NCBI RefSeq assembly: GCF_004121075.1
Contig: NZ_RHLN01000153.1
Coordinates: 1-60,554, forward strand
DNA length: 60,554 bases
DNA from: Lutibacter sp. HS1-25
Lineage (GTDB): Bacteria > Bacteroidota > Bacteroidia > Flavobacteriales > Flavobacteriaceae
Direction: 5' to 3'
Part shown: positions 18,609 to 26,607 of the stretch, one piece after another
How positions within the stretch are numbered: the stretch's first letter is position 1
Layout of the letters: each line of letters starts with the position of its first letter
Made by a program: the position numbers and the translations under genes
Notes under the pieces: model-generated
Told to the model about the DNA's origin: nothing
Databases searched by the model: none
The model's input: only the letters and a program-made list of their open reading frames with translations

Positions 18609-19574
18609 TTGAAAAATAAAAATACAATTATAGAAACTGCGAAACAAACAATTATTGCAGAAAGTAACGCAATCGCCAAATTAGTTAATTTTTTAACAAA
18701 AGACTTTGAAGATGCTGTTAAATTTATTCACAATTCTAACGGAAGATTAATTGTTACCGGAATTGGCAAAAGTGCTAAGATAGCTGATAAAATAGTAGCA
18801 ACATTAAATTCTACAGGTACACCTGCAATTTTTATGCATGCTGCTGATGCTATTCATGGAGATTTAGGTACTATTCAAAAAAATGATGTTGTAATGTGTA
18901 TTTCAAAAAGTGGAAACACACCTGAAATTAAAGTTTTAGTACCTTTTATAAAAAATTACGGTAATAAAATTGTAGCACTAACCGGAAATCCTACATCATT
19001 TTTAGGAACAAATGCCGATTTTGTTCTTAATTGTTATGTTGAAAAAGAAGTTTGCCCTAACAATTTAGCTCCTACAACTAGCACAACTGCACAATTGGTT
19101 ATTGGTGATGCCTTGGCTATTTGTTTGTTAGAATTGAATGATTTTTCGAGTAAAGATTTTGCAAAATACCACCCTGGTGGAGCATTGGGCAAAAAATTAT
19201 ATTTACGTGTTAATGATTTGGTAGGTAAAAACGAGTTACCACAAGTTGCTCCTAACACACCTATTAAAGATGTTATTATTGAAATTTCAAAAAAACGATT
19301 GGGTACAACTGCTGTTTTGGATAATAATAAAATTGTTGGTGTAATTACTGATGGTGATTTACGAAGAATGTTAAAGGATAATTCTGATATTAGCAAATTA
19401 ACTGCTGTAGACATTATGAGTAAAAACCCAAAAACAATACAGGCAGATGCTATGGCTATTGAAGCCCTAGAAACTATGGAAAATAATAATATTACTCAAA
19501 TCTTAGTTGAAGACAATACAACTTATATTGGTGTTGTACATTTACATGATTTATTAAAAGAAGGACTTTTTTAA
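18609..19574 (+). CDS. kdsD: Arabinose-5-phosphate isomerase (KpsF/GutQ family)
   Basis: A 321-aa enzyme interconverting ribulose 5-phosphate and arabinose 5-phosphate, the first step to Kdo for lipopolysaccharide. The N-terminal SIS sugar-isomerase domain (~25-165; VTGIGKSAKIADKI, CISKSGNTPEI, NLAPTTSTTAQL) is followed by two CBS domains (~205-320). The start is a TTG at 18609: no in-frame ATG occurs before residue ~70, inside the SIS domain, and the residues after the TTG look like family N-termini. It heads the operon with tatC one base downstream. Confidence 0.93.
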   Translation: MKNKNTIIETAKQTIIAESNAIAKLVNFLTKDFEDAVKFIHNSNGRLIVTGIGKSAKIADKIVATLNSTGTPAIFMHAADAIHGDLGTIQKNDVVMCISKSGNTPEIKVLVPFIKNYGNKIVALTGNPTSFLGTNADFVLNCYVEKEVCPNNLAPTTSTTAQLVIGDALAICLLELNDFSSKDFAKYHPGGALGKKLYLRVNDLVGKNELPQVAPNTPIKDVIIEISKKRLGTTAVLDNNKIVGVITDGDLRRMLKDNSDISKLTAVDIMSKNPKTIQADAMAIEALETMENNNITQILVEDNTTYIGVVHLHDLLKEGLF

Positions 19575-19575
19575 A

Positions 19576-20391
19576 ATGGCTGAAGAAAAAGAAATGTCGT
19601 TTTTAGACCATGTAGAAGTTTTAAGGTGGCACTTAGTACGCTCTACTGTTGCTGTTTTATTATTTTCGGTGATAGCTTTTATGATGAAGAGCTTTATTTT
19701 TGATGTCATTATTTTTGCACCTAAAAATCCAGAATTTATAACTTATCGTTTTTTTTGTGAAGCATCAAAATATTTTGGTGCCGACGGTTTGTGTATAGAC
19801 GAATTGCCTTTTACATTTCAAAGTTTAGGAATGTCAGAACAATTTAGCGTTCATATTTGGACCTCTATAACTGCAGGTTTTATAATTGCTTTCCCTTTTA
19901 TTGTTTGGGAATTTTGGAAATTTATTAGTCCAGGTCTATATGAAACAGAGCGTAAAGGAGCTAAAACATTCATTATCATTTCATCTTTATTATTTTTTAT
20001 AGGCGTTTTATTTGGTTATTATGTTGTAACACCATTATCTGTAAATTTCTTAGGAAGTTATTCTGTAAGTGATTTGGTTGAACGAAACATTAAAATTGAT
20101 TCCTATATTTCATTAGTACGTTCGTCGGTTTTAGCATCTGGATTGATTTTTGAATTACCAATAATAATGTTTTTTCTAACTAAAATGGGCTTAATTACAC
20201 CGCAATTTTTAAGAAAATATAGAAAACATGCACTGGTTTTAGTACTTTTATTAGCTGCTATTATTACACCTCCAGATATTATAAGTCAAATAATTGTAGC
20301 TATTCCTATTTTAATTTTGTACGAAATAAGTATTATTATTTCTGCTGTTGTTATTAAACGTGAACGTAAAAAAGAAAAAGAAAATGCCTAA
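19576..20391 (+). CDS. tatC: Sec-independent protein translocase TatC
   Basis: A 271-aa inner-membrane core of the twin-arginine translocase, with six predicted membrane helices and the conserved N-terminal EMSFLDHVEVLRWHLVRS segment that contacts signal peptides, plus FPFIVWEFWKFISPGLYETER (~105) and FELPIIMFFLTKMG (~190). It starts one base after the kdsD stop and overlaps the next gene by 8 bp. The C-terminus is very basic (KRERKKEKENA). No tatA is linked in the window. Confidence 0.95.
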   Translation: MAEEKEMSFLDHVEVLRWHLVRSTVAVLLFSVIAFMMKSFIFDVIIFAPKNPEFITYRFFCEASKYFGADGLCIDELPFTFQSLGMSEQFSVHIWTSITAGFIIAFPFIVWEFWKFISPGLYETERKGAKTFIIISSLLFFIGVLFGYYVVTPLSVNFLGSYSVSDLVERNIKIDSYISLVRSSVLASGLIFELPIIMFFLTKMGLITPQFLRKYRKHALVLVLLLAAIITPPDIISQIIVAIPILILYEISIIISAVVIKRERKKEKENA

Positions 20392-20740
20392 TCAAGTCGA
20401 AGAATTCAATGCTTATCGTCAAAAAATGAACGATAAAATTTTAAGTGAAGATCATAAAATTATCAAACGAATTTTTAATTTAGACACCAATAGCTACAAA
20501 GCTGGACATTTAGATGTTAAAACAAAAGAATTATTAGGATTGGTATCTTCTACTGTATTGAGGTGTGATGATTGTATCAAATACCATTTAGAAACCTGTT
20601 TTAATGAAGGTGTTACCAAAGAAGAAATGATGGAAACACTTTCTATTGCCACTTTGGTTGGTGGTACAATAGTAATTCCACATTTAAGAAGAGCTTATGA
20701 ATTTTGGGAAGAACTTGAATTAATGAAAAATAATAATTAA
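20384..20740 (+). CDS. Carboxymuconolactone decarboxylase/AhpD-like family protein
   Basis: A 118-aa all-alpha protein with the AhpD-like redox motif CxxCxxxH (CDDCIKYH, ~55). Such proteins act as small disulfide reductases or peroxidase partners; true carboxymuconolactone decarboxylase activity is unlikely given the Cys pair. The start is ATG 20384 (MPNQVEEFNAYR), overlapping the end of tatC by 8 bp; an alternative upstream TTG would read a Lys-rich stretch inside tatC. Part of the kdsD-tatC operon. Confidence 0.85.
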   Translation: MPNQVEEFNAYRQKMNDKILSEDHKIIKRIFNLDTNSYKAGHLDVKTKELLGLVSSTVLRCDDCIKYHLETCFNEGVTKEEMMETLSIATLVGGTIVIPHLRRAYEFWEELELMKNNN

Positions 20741-20747
20741 CAATTGA

Positions 20748-20773
20748 AAATTCGTAATTCGTAATTCGTAATT
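20748..20773. repeat. Triplicated 7-bp repeat ATTCGTA
   Basis: Three perfect head-to-tail copies of ATTCGTA between the AhpD-like gene and lptB. From memory, this AATTCGT-type repeat recurs in intergenic DNA of other flavobacteria. Function unknown. Confidence 0.7.
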
Positions 20774-20790
20774 TAAAACTAAAAACATCA

Positions 20791-21525
20791 ATGATATTAA
20801 GAGCTGAAAATATAAAGAAAAAATACGGTAGCCGATATGTGGTTAAAGGTATATCTTTAGAGGTTGAACAAGGTCAAATTGTTGGATTATTAGGTCCAAA
20901 TGGAGCAGGAAAAACCACCTCCTTTTACATGATTGTTGGTATGATAAAACCAAATGAAGGTAAAATATTTTTAGACAATACAGATATTACTAACTATGCA
21001 ATGTACAAAAGAGCACAAGAAGGTGTTGGGTATTTAGCACAAGAAGCTTCTGTTTTTAGAAAATTATCTGTTGAAGATAATATTATGTCTGTATTACAAT
21101 TTAACGGTCTTTCAAAATATGATCAAAAACAAAAATTAGAGTCGTTGATAGCCGAATTTAGTTTAGGACACGTGCGCACAAACAGAGGTGATTTACTTTC
21201 TGGTGGAGAACGTAGAAGAACTGAAATTGCACGTGCATTGGCATCTGATCCTAAATTTATTTTATTAGACGAACCTTTTGCTGGTGTTGATCCAATTGCT
21301 GTTGAAGACATTCAAAATATTGTTGCTCATTTAAAAGACAGAAATATTGGAATTTTAATTACAGACCATAACGTACAAGAAACTTTGGCAATTACAGACA
21401 AAACTTACTTGATGTTTGAAGGTGGAATTTTAAAGGAAGGGACCCCACAAGAACTTGCTGAAGATGAAACCGTTAGGCGCGTTTATTTAGGGAAAGACTT
21501 TCAGTTAAAAACACGAAAATTTTAA
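20791..21525 (+). CDS. lptB: LPS export ABC transporter ATP-binding protein LptB
   Basis: A 244-aa cytoplasmic ATPase powering extraction of lipopolysaccharide from the inner membrane with LptF/G. It has Walker A GPNGAGKTT (~37), Q-loop YLAQEASVFRKLSVEDN (~85), ABC signature LSGGERRRTEIARAL (~137), Walker B FILLDEPFAGVDP (~157) and the switch His in ITDHNVQET (~193). LptB-specific features such as EASVFRKL and the GGERRR signature separate it from other ABC ATPases. It lies 50 bp after the AhpD-like gene, in an operon-like run with kdsD. Confidence 0.95.
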   Translation: MILRAENIKKKYGSRYVVKGISLEVEQGQIVGLLGPNGAGKTTSFYMIVGMIKPNEGKIFLDNTDITNYAMYKRAQEGVGYLAQEASVFRKLSVEDNIMSVLQFNGLSKYDQKQKLESLIAEFSLGHVRTNRGDLLSGGERRRTEIARALASDPKFILLDEPFAGVDPIAVEDIQNIVAHLKDRNIGILITDHNVQETLAITDKTYLMFEGGILKEGTPQELAEDETVRRVYLGKDFQLKTRKF

Positions 21526-21562
21526 TTTTATATTACCAATTAGTTAATATAAAATATCAAAA

Positions 21563-21931
21563 ATGAAAGCGCTATTTACTATATTATTATTAGTAGTTTC
21601 TAATACTTTTATGACACTTGCTTGGTACGGACATTTAAAATTTGCTGAATGGAAATGGTTTAATAAACTGGGACTTGTTGCAATTGTATTGATAAGTTGG
21701 GGAATTGCTCTTTTTGAATATGCTTTTCAAGTACCTGCAAATAAATTAGGTTTTAAAGAAAATGGTGGACCATTTTCTTTGATTCAATTAAAAGTATTGC
21801 AAGAAGTAATTACCCTAATTGTATTTGTAATGTTCACAGTCATTTTCTTTAAAAAAGAAACATTTAGACTAAATCACGCTATTGGATTCACTTTTTTAAT
21901 TTTGGCTGTTTATTTTATTTTTAAAAAATAA
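21563..21931 (+). CDS. DUF486/DMT-type small membrane protein
   Basis: A 122-aa protein with four predicted membrane helices, matching the DUF486 family (segments MTLAWYGHLKF, WGIALFEYAFQVPANKLG, FSLIQLKVLQEVITLIVF). The fold is like half of a drug/metabolite transporter; transport function is inferred only. It is 37 bp after lptB and convergent with pssA, with one base between stop codons, so no room for a terminator. Confidence 0.85.
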   Translation: MKALFTILLLVVSNTFMTLAWYGHLKFAEWKWFNKLGLVAIVLISWGIALFEYAFQVPANKLGFKENGGPFSLIQLKVLQEVITLIVFVMFTVIFFKKETFRLNHAIGFTFLILAVYFIFKK

Positions 21932-21932
21932 T

Positions 21933-22697
21933 TTAAATTGTCTTTGCTTCTTTGGTAAACATAGACAAAATTACATACCAAATAATGACCAAAGGAATTG
22001 CAATAAACTGAAAGAATACAACCAATAATATGGTAATTAAAACAAACAGATACTTTACTTTATTATTTTTCAAGCTATAATCCTTAAATTTTAATGAAAA
22101 TAAAGGGATTTCAGCATTCATTAAATAGCTTAACAGTAACGTTAAACCTATTAAAAACCAAGTGTTTTGTATCAATTGTATCGCAATTTCATTTGAAGAA
22201 TATTGCAATATCAATGGCAAAGACAATACAACCAAACTTGCTGCTGGTGTTGGCAAACCAATAAACGAACTTGTTTGACGCTCATCAATATTAAATTTTG
22301 CCAATCTATAAGCTGCAGACAATGTAATTAACAAACCAATAATTGCGGTTAAATAAACAATACTTAAGTAACTATCTAAAGATAAATCTTGTATTGAATG
22401 GCCTTTTATACTCCAGTTTTTATTACTTACAGCCGATAAAATAAGTTGAAACATCACAATTCCAGGAACAAGACCACTTGTAACAACATCTGCTAACGAA
22501 TCTAATTGTTTACCCAACTCACCTTGTACATTTAGCAACCTAGCCATAAATCCGTCAAAAAAATCAAATATGATTCCAATAAAAACAAAAATTGCTGCAA
22601 TTACCAATTGTTCTTTAACTGCAAAAAACACAGCAATTGTACCCGATAAAAGATTAAATAATGTAAAAATATTTGGTATGTGTTTTTTGAAAGCCAT
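21933..22697 (-). CDS. pssA: CDP-diacylglycerol-serine O-phosphatidyltransferase
   Basis: A 254-aa integral membrane enzyme making phosphatidylserine, the precursor of phosphatidylethanolamine. The CDP-alcohol phosphotransferase signature is complete: DG-x2-AR-x8-G-x3-D-x3-D is seen in FDGFMARLLNVQGELGKQLD then SLAD (~48-72). About seven membrane helices follow. The size suits the Bacteroidota type II Pss. The phosphatidylserine decarboxylase gene, a common neighbour elsewhere, is not in the window. Confidence 0.92.
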   Translation of the reverse strand: MAFKKHIPNIFTLFNLLSGTIAVFFAVKEQLVIAAIFVFIGIIFDFFDGFMARLLNVQGELGKQLDSLADVVTSGLVPGIVMFQLILSAVSNKNWSIKGHSIQDLSLDSYLSIVYLTAIIGLLITLSAAYRLAKFNIDERQTSSFIGLPTPAASLVVLSLPLILQYSSNEIAIQLIQNTWFLIGLTLLLSYLMNAEIPLFSLKFKDYSLKNNKVKYLFVLITILLVVFFQFIAIPLVIIWYVILSMFTKEAKTI

Positions 22698-22773
22698 AAA
22701 TAATAATTTTAAGTAAAATTAAGAAACTATTCATTAATAAGATTTATTATATTTATTTTTTATTAAAAATAAT

Positions 22774-23742
22774 ATGCCAATAATTCAATCGACTTACAAA
22801 CCAAATTACTTTTTTAAAAATACCCATTTAAATACCATTTATAAAACATTAACTTTTAATGATTTAGCAAATTATAAAAGGACTCGAATTTCTACACCCG
22901 ACAACGATTTTATTGATTTAGATTTTTCAACAGTAAATTCAAATACTTTGGTAATTGCATTGCATGGTTTGGAGGGAAGTTCAAATTCAAAATACATTAT
23001 TTCTTTAATTAATTATTTAAATTCTCAACAAATAGCTGCTGTTGCTGTCAATTTTAGAGGTTGCAGTGGTGAAGATAACAATCACTTGTATTCATACAAT
23101 AGTGGAAAATCGGATGATTTATCAATAGTTATAAATTATATTTTAAACAATTGCACCTATAAAAATATAATTTTTGTAGGCTATAGTATGGGCGGAAATA
23201 TTTTGTTGAAATATTTGGGTGAAGGCAATCAAATTCCTTCTCAAATAAAAGCTGCCATTGCTATTTCTGTTCCTTGCGATTTAGAAGGCTCTTCTAATGC
23301 GTTGGCAAAATGGAACAATCGTATTTATATCAATCGGTTTTTAAAAACGTTGAAAGAAAAATCACTAAAAAAAGTAGAAAAATTTCCCAATAACAATTTA
23401 AATGTCAATGCTATTTTAAATTCTAAAACATTTAGCGATTTTGACAATGCCGTTACAACTCCTGTTTTTGGTTATAAAAATGCAAAGGATTATTGGACTC
23501 AATGTAGCTCAAAACAGTTTTTAAACGCCATTCAAATTCCAACTTTAATGATCAATGCAAAAGACGACACTTTTTTATCCAAAAGCTGTTTTCCGTTTTT
23601 TGAAGCTCAAAATAGCAAACACCTATTTTTAGAAACCCCAAAATATGGCGGACATGTTGGTTTTAATACTGCGCTATTTGAAAAAGATAAACTTTGGAGC
23701 GAAAAAAGAATTGTATCTTTTATTCAACATATTATTTCCTGA
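22774..23742 (+). CDS. YheT family alpha/beta hydrolase
   Basis: A 322-aa cytoplasmic hydrolase. It shows the YheT-family oxyanion segment ALHGLEGSSNSKYI (~68), NFRGCSGEDN (~95), nucleophile elbow GYSMGGNILLKYLGE (Ser ~141), an acid in NAKDDTFL (~268) and the catalytic His in GGHVGF (~297). Members hydrolyse esters or thioesters; the substrate is unknown. It is divergent from pssA; no perfect promoter signature was seen in the short gap. Confidence 0.88.
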   Translation: MPIIQSTYKPNYFFKNTHLNTIYKTLTFNDLANYKRTRISTPDNDFIDLDFSTVNSNTLVIALHGLEGSSNSKYIISLINYLNSQQIAAVAVNFRGCSGEDNNHLYSYNSGKSDDLSIVINYILNNCTYKNIIFVGYSMGGNILLKYLGEGNQIPSQIKAAIAISVPCDLEGSSNALAKWNNRIYINRFLKTLKEKSLKKVEKFPNNNLNVNAILNSKTFSDFDNAVTTPVFGYKNAKDYWTQCSSKQFLNAIQIPTLMINAKDDTFLSKSCFPFFEAQNSKHLFLETPKYGGHVGFNTALFEKDKLWSEKRIVSFIQHIIS

Positions 23743-23796
23743 ATATGAGCGTTTACTTATAAAGTTTATTTATTTTCGCCTTTTAAACAAAACCCG

Positions 23797-24861
23797 TTGA
23801 AAAAAAGTTTATTAATCATATTATTCAGTGTACAATTACTAACAGGGCAAACTGTTCGCAAGTATTCAAATGAATTTTTGAATATTGGTGTAGATGCAGC
23901 GTCTTTAGGTATGGGTAAAGCTGTTGTTGCCAGCAGTAGAGATGTAAATTCAACTTACTGGAATCCAGCAGGGTTAACTGCCGTTACAGATTATCAGGGT
24001 TCTTTTATGCATGCCTCCTACTTTGCCGGAATCGCAAATTACGATTATGCCGCTTTTGCTATGCCTGTAGATCGTCACAGTGCTTTAGGAATTTCTTTAA
24101 TTCGCTTTGGTGTTGATGATATTTTAGATACAACTGAATTGATTGATAATGATGGAAATATAGATTATAACCGAATTAGTTTATTTTCTGCTGCAGATTA
24201 CGCGTTAAATTTTGCTTATGCAAGAAATTTGTTACTACAAGGTTTTGATATTGGTTTTAATGTCAAATTAATTCATAGAATTATTGGTGATTTTGCAAAT
24301 TCCTGGGGATTTGGATTGGACGCTTCAGCACAATTTGAAAGAAATAATTGGAAATTTGGATTGATGTTGCGCGATATTACTACAACCTTTAATACCTGGA
24401 GTTTTAACGAAGAAGCTTTCAAAAAAATTGCGGATGCCATTCCGGGAGAAAATCAAGAGTTGCCAGAAAGTACCGAGTTAACACTCCCAAAAATGCAATT
24501 GGGAGCTGCTAAAAAGTTTGAACTTTCAAGAGATTTTGGATTGCTAACCGAGTTGGATTTGAATTTTAGATTTACCCAAACCAATGATATTATTTCAAGT
24601 AGTTTTGTAAGTATAAATCCTGCTTTCGGATTTCAGGCAGACTATATAAATATGGTTTTTTTACGCGCAGGTATTGGTGAATTTCAAAATGAACTACAAT
24701 TTGACAACAGTCAAACAGTAACTTTACAACCTAATTTTGGAGTTGGTTTTAGATACAAAGGTATACAAATAGATTATGCACTTACCAATATTGCCAGTGT
24801 TGGTAATGCTTTATATTCTAATATATTTTCAATTAAATTAGATTTCGACGAATTTAGATAA
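23797..24861 (+). CDS. PorV/PorQ-family outer-membrane beta-barrel protein
   Basis: A 354-aa protein with a signal peptide (ends LTGQ, ~18) and the PorV/UPF0164-type start of the mature protein (FLNIGVDAASLGMGKAVVASSRDVNSTYWNPAGL). The rest is alternating beta strands of a FadL-like barrel, ending with an aromatic-rich strand. PorV-type proteins shuttle or anchor T9SS cargo; this one is a paralog-like member and its exact role is open. The start is TTG 23797, since no ATG precedes the signal peptide in frame. The next gene's ATG overlaps its stop (TAATG). Confidence 0.82.
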   Translation: MKKSLLIILFSVQLLTGQTVRKYSNEFLNIGVDAASLGMGKAVVASSRDVNSTYWNPAGLTAVTDYQGSFMHASYFAGIANYDYAAFAMPVDRHSALGISLIRFGVDDILDTTELIDNDGNIDYNRISLFSAADYALNFAYARNLLLQGFDIGFNVKLIHRIIGDFANSWGFGLDASAQFERNNWKFGLMLRDITTTFNTWSFNEEAFKKIADAIPGENQELPESTELTLPKMQLGAAKKFELSRDFGLLTELDLNFRFTQTNDIISSSFVSINPAFGFQADYINMVFLRAGIGEFQNELQFDNSQTVTLQPNFGVGFRYKGIQIDYALTNIASVGNALYSNIFSIKLDFDEFR

Positions 24862-26036
24862 TGAATAAATTAGTAAACTTTTTATTAATAACAATTTCGA
24901 TTTTTGCACTTCAATTAAATGCACAAGAAAAGTTATCGCCAAAATCAACCGTAAGCGTTGTTACTTGCGGCCCAGGTCAGGAACTATATTCAGCCTTTGG
25001 GCATAGTGCATTTAGAGTATTTGACCCAATTTTAGGAATTGACAAAGTTTACAACTATGGCACATTTGATTTTAACGCACCTAATTTTTATTTGAATTTT
25101 GCAAAAGGAAATTTAACATATTTTTTATCAACTGCCGATTTTTATCGGTTTTTACGAGGTTATCAATATGAAAATCGCTGGGTAAAAACTCAGGTTTTAA
25201 ATTTGAATCCAGATGAAGTTCAACAAATTTTTGACTTTCTTGAAAACAATGCAAAGCGCGAAAATAGAGACTATCAGTACGACTTTTTTTACGACAATTG
25301 TTCTACTAAAATTGAAGCTGTTGTAAAAACGGTATTAAATAACAAAGTTACTTTTAGCAACAATCATATTTCAACAACAAAATCACATAGAGATTTAATT
25401 GCTGATTATACAGCTACAAATTTTAAATGGGGGAAATTTGGAATTGATTTGGCTTTGGGTTCTGTGATTGATGATGAAGCAACAAAAGACGATTATAAAT
25501 TTTTACCCGATTATATTTTTGAAGCGTTTAACAATGCAACCATTCAAAAAAATAACATAACTGAACCTTTGGTATTAAAAGAAATTACCATTTTAAAAGA
25601 AGCTCCAACAAAAACTTCTTTTGAAATATTAAGTCCGCTAAATGTTATTTTAGTTTTAAGTCTTTTGATATTATTTATTACCTATAAAAACTTCAAAAAA
25701 TCAAATAGAAATAAGACACTCGATTTTTCAATCTATTTTTTAACAGGTATTATAGGTGTTGTTGTTATATTAATGTGGTTTGCAACAGCACATACAGCAA
25801 CTTATAAAAATTTCAACTTTTTATGGGCTTTTGCTCCTAACCTATTTATTGCTTTTTACACTTTAAAATCTAAATTACCCAATTGGCTAAAGTATTACAA
25901 TGCTTTGTTAATTCTATTGCTTTTAATAATGCTGGTACTTTGGATTGTTAAAATACAAATATTTAATTTGGCTTTATTACCATTGGTAATTGCATTATGC
26001 ATTAGATACTTATTTTTGATAACAATTAAAAACTAA
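24861..26036 (+). CDS. DUF4105 membrane protein
   Basis: A 391-aa protein with a signal peptide (~21 residues). The DUF4105 domain covers ~30-200, with the conserved TCGPGQELYSAFGHSAFRVF and FFYDNCSTKIEAV segments; these Cys and His positions resemble a papain/NlpC-like arrangement, so a hydrolase is possible but unproven. The C-terminal half has about five membrane helices (~255-388). It overlaps the PorV-like gene by one base, so the pair is co-translated. Confidence 0.8.
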   Translation: MNKLVNFLLITISIFALQLNAQEKLSPKSTVSVVTCGPGQELYSAFGHSAFRVFDPILGIDKVYNYGTFDFNAPNFYLNFAKGNLTYFLSTADFYRFLRGYQYENRWVKTQVLNLNPDEVQQIFDFLENNAKRENRDYQYDFFYDNCSTKIEAVVKTVLNNKVTFSNNHISTTKSHRDLIADYTATNFKWGKFGIDLALGSVIDDEATKDDYKFLPDYIFEAFNNATIQKNNITEPLVLKEITILKEAPTKTSFEILSPLNVILVLSLLILFITYKNFKKSNRNKTLDFSIYFLTGIIGVVVILMWFATAHTATYKNFNFLWAFAPNLFIAFYTLKSKLPNWLKYYNALLILLLLIMLVLWIVKIQIFNLALLPLVIALCIRYLFLITIKN

Positions 26037-26057
26037 ATTTTTATAGGCATATAAAAC

Positions 26058-26153
26058 GCGTTAGGGGTTGCAGCGGCATCCTTTTTTAGAATGAAATGCA
26101 ATGGAATTTTAAAAAAGATATAGCGAAAGACCCGACCCCCTTGTGGGTAACGC
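26058..26153 (+). ncRNA. Candidate structured RNA element in the DUF4105 3' region
   Basis: Nested pairing is visible. GCGTTA (26058-26063) pairs with TAACGC (26148-26153), CTTTTTT (26080-26086) with AAAAAAG (26111-26117), and ACCC with GGGT forms a small hairpin near the 3' end. The segment is GC-richer than its surroundings and ends just before a terminator at 26204. From memory, similar 'GATATAGCGAAAG...CCCGACCC' elements recur in flavobacterial intergenic regions. It may be an RNA or a repeat family; strand is inferred. Confidence 0.4.
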
Positions 26154-26203
26154 CCAAATTAGCAAGAAGAATCAGCTATTTAATCACTCAAAATTTAAAG
26201 CAT

Positions 26204-26235
26204 AAAAAAAGGGCAATTATTAAATTGCCCTTTTT
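26204..26235. terminator. Bidirectional terminator between DUF4105 and the 55-aa gene
   Basis: AAAAAGGGCAATT pairs with AATTGCCCTTTTT around a short loop, with A and T runs on both sides. Confidence 0.8.
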
Positions 26236-26252
26236 ATTTATATCAAGTAAGA

Positions 26253-26420
26253 TTATGATTTCTTTGCAGTTTTATCTGCTTTTCTTAGTTTCCAAGCTTC
26301 CATAGCAGAACCAAATAACCAATAAGGAATGATAAAAGTGATTAAAAAAATCATTAACCAAAACCCCATAGTAAAAATTCCTAAAAATGCCAAAAATCCA
26401 GAAAATTGTGATAAATCCAT
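26253..26420 (-). CDS. 55-aa small membrane protein
   Basis: A short reading frame from ATG 26420 to TAA, coding 55 residues: MDLSQFSGFLAFLGIFTMG at the start, then WLMIFLITFIIPYWLFG and a Lys-rich tail ending DKTAKKS. It has one or two membrane helices (~8-38) followed by a basic cytoplasmic tail. Support comes from a full promoter (TTTG, 21 bp, TATTTTTG) directly upstream and a terminator directly downstream. Function unknown; I recognise no family. Confidence 0.7.
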   Translation of the reverse strand: MDLSQFSGFLAFLGIFTMGFWLMIFLITFIIPYWLFGSAMEAWKLRKADKTAKKS

Positions 26421-26451
26421 AATCGTTAAACGTTGTTTTTATATTGAATGA

Positions 26452-26484
26452 CAAAAATAGTATTTATTTTGAATAAATCACAAA
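26452..26484 (-). promoter_or_regulatory. Full promoter (TTTG, 21 bp, TATTTTTG) for the 55-aa gene
   Basis: On the minus strand the -33 TTTG is 26481-26484 and the -7 TATTTTTG is 26452-26459, about 30 bp before the ATG. Confidence 0.65.
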
Positions 26485-26548
26485 ACTTTATAATTTTTTA
26501 ATGATTTTTATCATCTATTATCTGAAAGTACTAAAAAAAATTTAGCAC

Positions 26549-26587
26549 AAAAAAATACACCAAACAAACAAAGTTATTTGGTGTATT
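26549..26587 (-). terminator. Intrinsic terminator after the class I fumarase gene
   Basis: AATACACCAAA pairs with TTTGGTGTATT (11 bp); on the minus strand it is followed by T7. Confidence 0.8.
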
Positions 26588-26607
26588 GAATACTTAAATT
26601 TTATAAA

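Noticed and set aside
26096-26305. 69-aa open frame on the plus strand
   Set aside because: It runs through the structured element and a terminator, has no promoter or family resemblance, and lies antisense to the supported 55-aa gene.
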